Shown here: positions 61,309-64,000 of the stretch, piece after piece
Layout of the letters: each line of letters starts with the position of its first letter
Position numbering within the stretch: position 1 is the first letter of the stretch
Assembly (NCBI RefSeq): GCF_047496725.1
Contig: NW_027328669.1
Location: forward strand, 2,072,501 to 2,136,500
Length of the DNA stretch: 64,000 nucleotides
Source of the DNA: Anoplolepis gracilipes
Lineage: Eukaryota > Arthropoda > Insecta > Hymenoptera > Formicidae
Direction of reading: 5' to 3'
Made by a program: the position numbers and the translations under genes
The notes under the pieces: model-generated
The model's input: only the letters and a program-made list of their open reading frames with translations
Database searches by the model: none
What the model was told of the DNA's origin: nothing

Positions 61309-64000
61309 TTTTTTTTTTTTTTTTTTTGTTACGAGGGGGAAATGCCTTTACGCATCCCCGGTTTGGTATTGGTTGGCCAGGGTATGTGGGACTCGCCGGC
61401 GCTATAGAGGAAGCACCGGAATATCCACTAAAACCCCCCCGGGTATCCTTCCCAGACGGTTTATGCAGAAAGGAGGGCCTCGCCATCGGCACTATTTCTC
61501 CTCCTGCCCGTCTCGTATACACACGCTTGGACCTGGGTCCAACGAGCACTCGCAGGAGCGTCCCTTCCCTATTACGACCCCGGGATACCAGCCGGGGTCT
61601 TCTCCTTCCCAGATTGCAGTAGATGGAGGTGGAATGTCAGTTTCCTACCCACCTCCGACTCTGCGTCTCTCCCACACCAGAGACGTAATGGGGGGGGATA
61701 ATCGTGTCCCCCCCTTTATCGTCATCATCGTCCTACTTCCTTGTCCACCCCACTGCCTGCCCCGGCCCCCTGGTCCGACCGCCCACTTACTAGTGGTGGT
61801 TGGCTTCTAAGGGTGGGGGTCTGATTTTGGGGGTTCTCGCCCAGATTCCCGGGAGAGGGAGGAGGGGTCTCACCTTCCCTCCCCCGGCGTCTCTCTCGTC
61901 CTTCTCTCTCTCTTTCTCGCTCCGCCTCCTCTTTTGTGCTGATGACTACTCCACAGAAGGAGGCCACCGCCTTCCATTTGTCCTCCCCTTCTACCATAGC
62001 CTTTACTATGGCTACGAGGGAGAGATCCTCTCCCACGGCCGTGGACAATTCCGCCCGGCTTTCCACCCACGCAGGGCACATCTCCAAAGTGTGCTGCGCC
62101 GTCCAGGGGATCGGTCTTGCCCGTAGTCTCCTTCCCAATACGGTCCAGATATTCGCCGAAGCAGCTGTGCCCCGTAAACACCTGGGTCATACGGAAAGTC
62201 ATTCCCCCCTTCCTTTTTTCCACCCAGGCCTCTAAGTGAGGCCCTATGGCCTCAGGCACCCTACGCCCCGCAGCTCTGCCAGACGGAGAGAGCAGCTGCT
62301 GCTTCCACCGTTCCAGCATCTTCCTATGGTGCTGCCGCCTTACCGCAATCCTCGCCCGGGGGACGATGTTCCGCCCCGCCTCCCGGAGCCCTCGCATGCG
62401 TCGGTACACATCGGTGTACATTTTCGCGAGGAGCTCCACGGGAGGAATCCCCGCCAAAGCAGTCGCCGCTTCGAACGACACTGTACGGTAGGTACGTACC
62501 ACCCGTAATGCCATTTTCCTTTGGACCCCGTGCAAAATGCCCAGGGTCCTCCGGTTGCCGCTGATATCCTCGGCCCATACCGGTGCCCCGTACAGCATCA
62601 TAGCGTGAACCGTCCATCCATACAGCCGCCTGACTCGACCGTCAGGGCCTCCCAGGTTCGGGAGTAGACGGCCCAGCGCGGCAGCTGCTTTCTCCAGGCG
62701 GGGAACTAACTGGGCAAAGTGCGCGGCAAAGCGCCACCCACCGTCCAGCAATAACCGCAGATGTTTAAGGGTATTCCCCACCTTCGTCTCCACCCCCTCT
62801 ACTATGACCCGAAGGCTCGGCGGCACACCTCTAGCACCTGGCCGGAAGATGATTGCCTCCGTCTTCTGGGGCGTCACCCTCAGGCCCAACTCCCTGTTAG
62901 CCCGCGTAATACACGCCGTCGCTACCGTGACCAGGGCCGAGGCCTCCCTTCCGTTTTCCCCCTCGGCTAACACGATCGTATCGTCCGCGTAGCAGACGAC
63001 CGTGCAGCCTGGGGGGATGGCCGTCCTTACCACCTCGTCGAAAGCCAGGTTCCACAGGAGTGGCCCGAGGACCGACCCCTGTGGGACTCCACATCCCACT
63101 CGTCTCGTAACCTCTACCGCGTCCCTGTTGGTGTAATGCAAGGAGCGGTCGCTGAGGTACGATTAGATGATCCGGCGGAGATATCCCGGCACGCCGAAGC
63201 GGGCCATGGCTCTTTGGATACATCTCCAGGGCAGGGTGTTAAAGGCGTTCGAGATGTCAAGAGACACGCCAATCGCCACACTGCCCTCCCGCACCGCGGC
63301 CTCCGCAAAGGCGTGCACCCTCAGTACTGCGTCCACGGTTGATTTTCCACCGCGGAAGCCGTACTGCCGGTCATCCAAGTTCGGCCAGATGCTTTCCAGG
63401 TGCTCGACGAGGCGATTGGCGACTATTCTCTCCAGGATTTTGCCAGCCTCGTCGAGCAAACATATGGGCCTGAACGACGAGGGGGTCTCCATATCCTTGC
63501 CTTTCTTGTGCAAGAGGACCAAATTGGCCCTCTTCCACCTCTCGAAGACTCCCAATCTGAAACACTTCGTGTATAGGTGTGCAAGATGCCCACCCATCAC
63601 CTCAAAGGCTCCAGCCCACGCCTTCCTAGGGAGTCCATCGGGTCCGGGAACCTTGGTGCCGCGGAGTCTTCGCCTGCACCTCTCCATTTCTTCCCCTGAA
63701 ACCGCCAGCTCCTCTGACCATTCGGGTCCTCCCCCCGCAAAGATGGAAGAGAGGGTATCCTCCTCCTCAGACGGGGAAAAGAGCCCTCCGACCACCCGGT
63801 CCAGGGCTTCCGGGGAAAGGGTCTCCGTAGCCGGTGGCCCTCTATTGCGAAGCTTCCCGAGCACCATTTGGTATGGCCGTCCCCAAGGGTTCTCTTCCAA
63901 GTGCGAGAGGAGCTCGTCCCACGCCCTAGCTTTCGCTTTTTTTATTTCCAGGCGTAGGGCGTCCCTGGCCACTCTGTACGCCTGGTAGAGGCCTCTAACT
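61309..64000 (-). mobile_element. Element H: 3' half of an R1-clade element, runs off the window
   Basis: Minus strand. ORF2 enters at the window edge and ends at about 61725. The 3' UTR has GAGTCCCACATACCCTGG, GGATATTCC, the ATGC/GCAT hairpin (plus strand 61342-61355) and a 19-nt poly(A) (61309-61327) joined to GGTTAGG. Same family as G: the RT segments are nearly identical. Confidence 0.85.
61725..64000 (-). pseudogene. ORF2 of H (linker, RT, thumb), partial
   Basis: Minus strand, 5' part outside the window. ALRLEIKKAKARAWDELL, ENPWGRPYQMVLGKL, KVPGPDGLPRKAW, RPICLLDEAGKILERIV, QYGFRGGKSTVDAV, motif A VSLDISNAFNTLPW, then TAA at 63163-63165 where G has CAA (Gln), and in the same frame SYLSDRSLHYTN, motif B GCGVPQGSVLGPLLWN, motif C CYADDTIVLAEG, LLLDGGWRFAAHF, RLLPNLGGPDGRVRRLYGWT, GAPVWAEDI, MTQVFTGHSCFGEYLDRIGK. 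A shift near 62125 precedes AQHTLEMCPAW; the CxxC of the finger is not visible. One stop and one shift in over 700 codons: a young copy. Confidence 0.85.

Noticed and set aside
6290..64000. CRISPR array, bacterial operons, tRNA or rRNA genes
   Set aside because: Tandem repeats have no conserved spacing with unique spacers, and no tRNA cloverleaf or rRNA core sequence was recognised; the R1 clade's classical 28S target is not present here.

Overview
The window looks like insect genomic DNA, most likely from an ant or another hymenopteran. Reasons: short (TTAGG)n arrays (the usual insect telomere repeat), AT-rich single-copy DNA cut by GC-rich R1-clade non-LTR retrotransposons, a YqaJ-domain relic, TA-flanked MITEs and long LTR-like repeats. 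The species call is an inference. No bacterial or viral gene organisation is present.

Most of the GC-rich sequence comes from a dozen R1-clade elements, labelled here by letter. 5.1-9.6 kb (minus): K (ORF1 relic with its own 5' end) abutting J' (5' leader only). 9.6-17.6 kb (minus): ORF2 of host element P, broken by J', by the 725-bp plus-strand element L and by the 4.5-kb minus-strand element E; E and L have 12-13 bp target-site duplications. 19.1-27.8 kb: minus-strand element F, split in its endonuclease domain by B, a 7.5-kb plus-strand element with both ends preserved. 31.3-38.3 kb (minus): G (5.8 kb) and C (1.1 kb), head to tail and separated by TTAGG repeats; beyond C the repeats run into a broken gene. 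47.3-47.9 kb: 3' end D plus TTAGG. 52.5-59.9 kb (plus): M, the best preserved element (ORF1 and ORF2 nearly open), then TTAGG, then J (5' leader). 59.9-64 kb (minus): I and H, again separated by TTAGG.

Between these lie AT-rich stretches with a 79-bp tandem repeat, a palindromic MITE, foldbacks, LTR-like repeats, microsatellites, two small unknown ORFs (45.15 and 47.0 kb), a candidate spliced minus-strand transcript (49.3-51.3 kb) and possible core promoters.

The main result is at the element ends. Six 5' ends fold as HDV-like self-cleaving ribozymes (P1-P2-P3-P4 with J4/2 of the type C-N-N-A-G-A) and show compensatory changes in P2 and P4. In B, E and G the predicted cleavage site is the element boundary, defined independently by a target duplication or a TTAGG junction. 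Seven 3' ends share a small ATGC...GCAT hairpin just before the poly(A). Together these suggest one related set of elements with ribozyme-processed 5' ends, a structured 3' tail, ORF1 (zinc-knuckle Gag-like) and ORF2 (APE endonuclease, reverse transcriptase, C-terminal zinc finger). They land both in telomeric repeats and inside each other. Almost all copies are broken.
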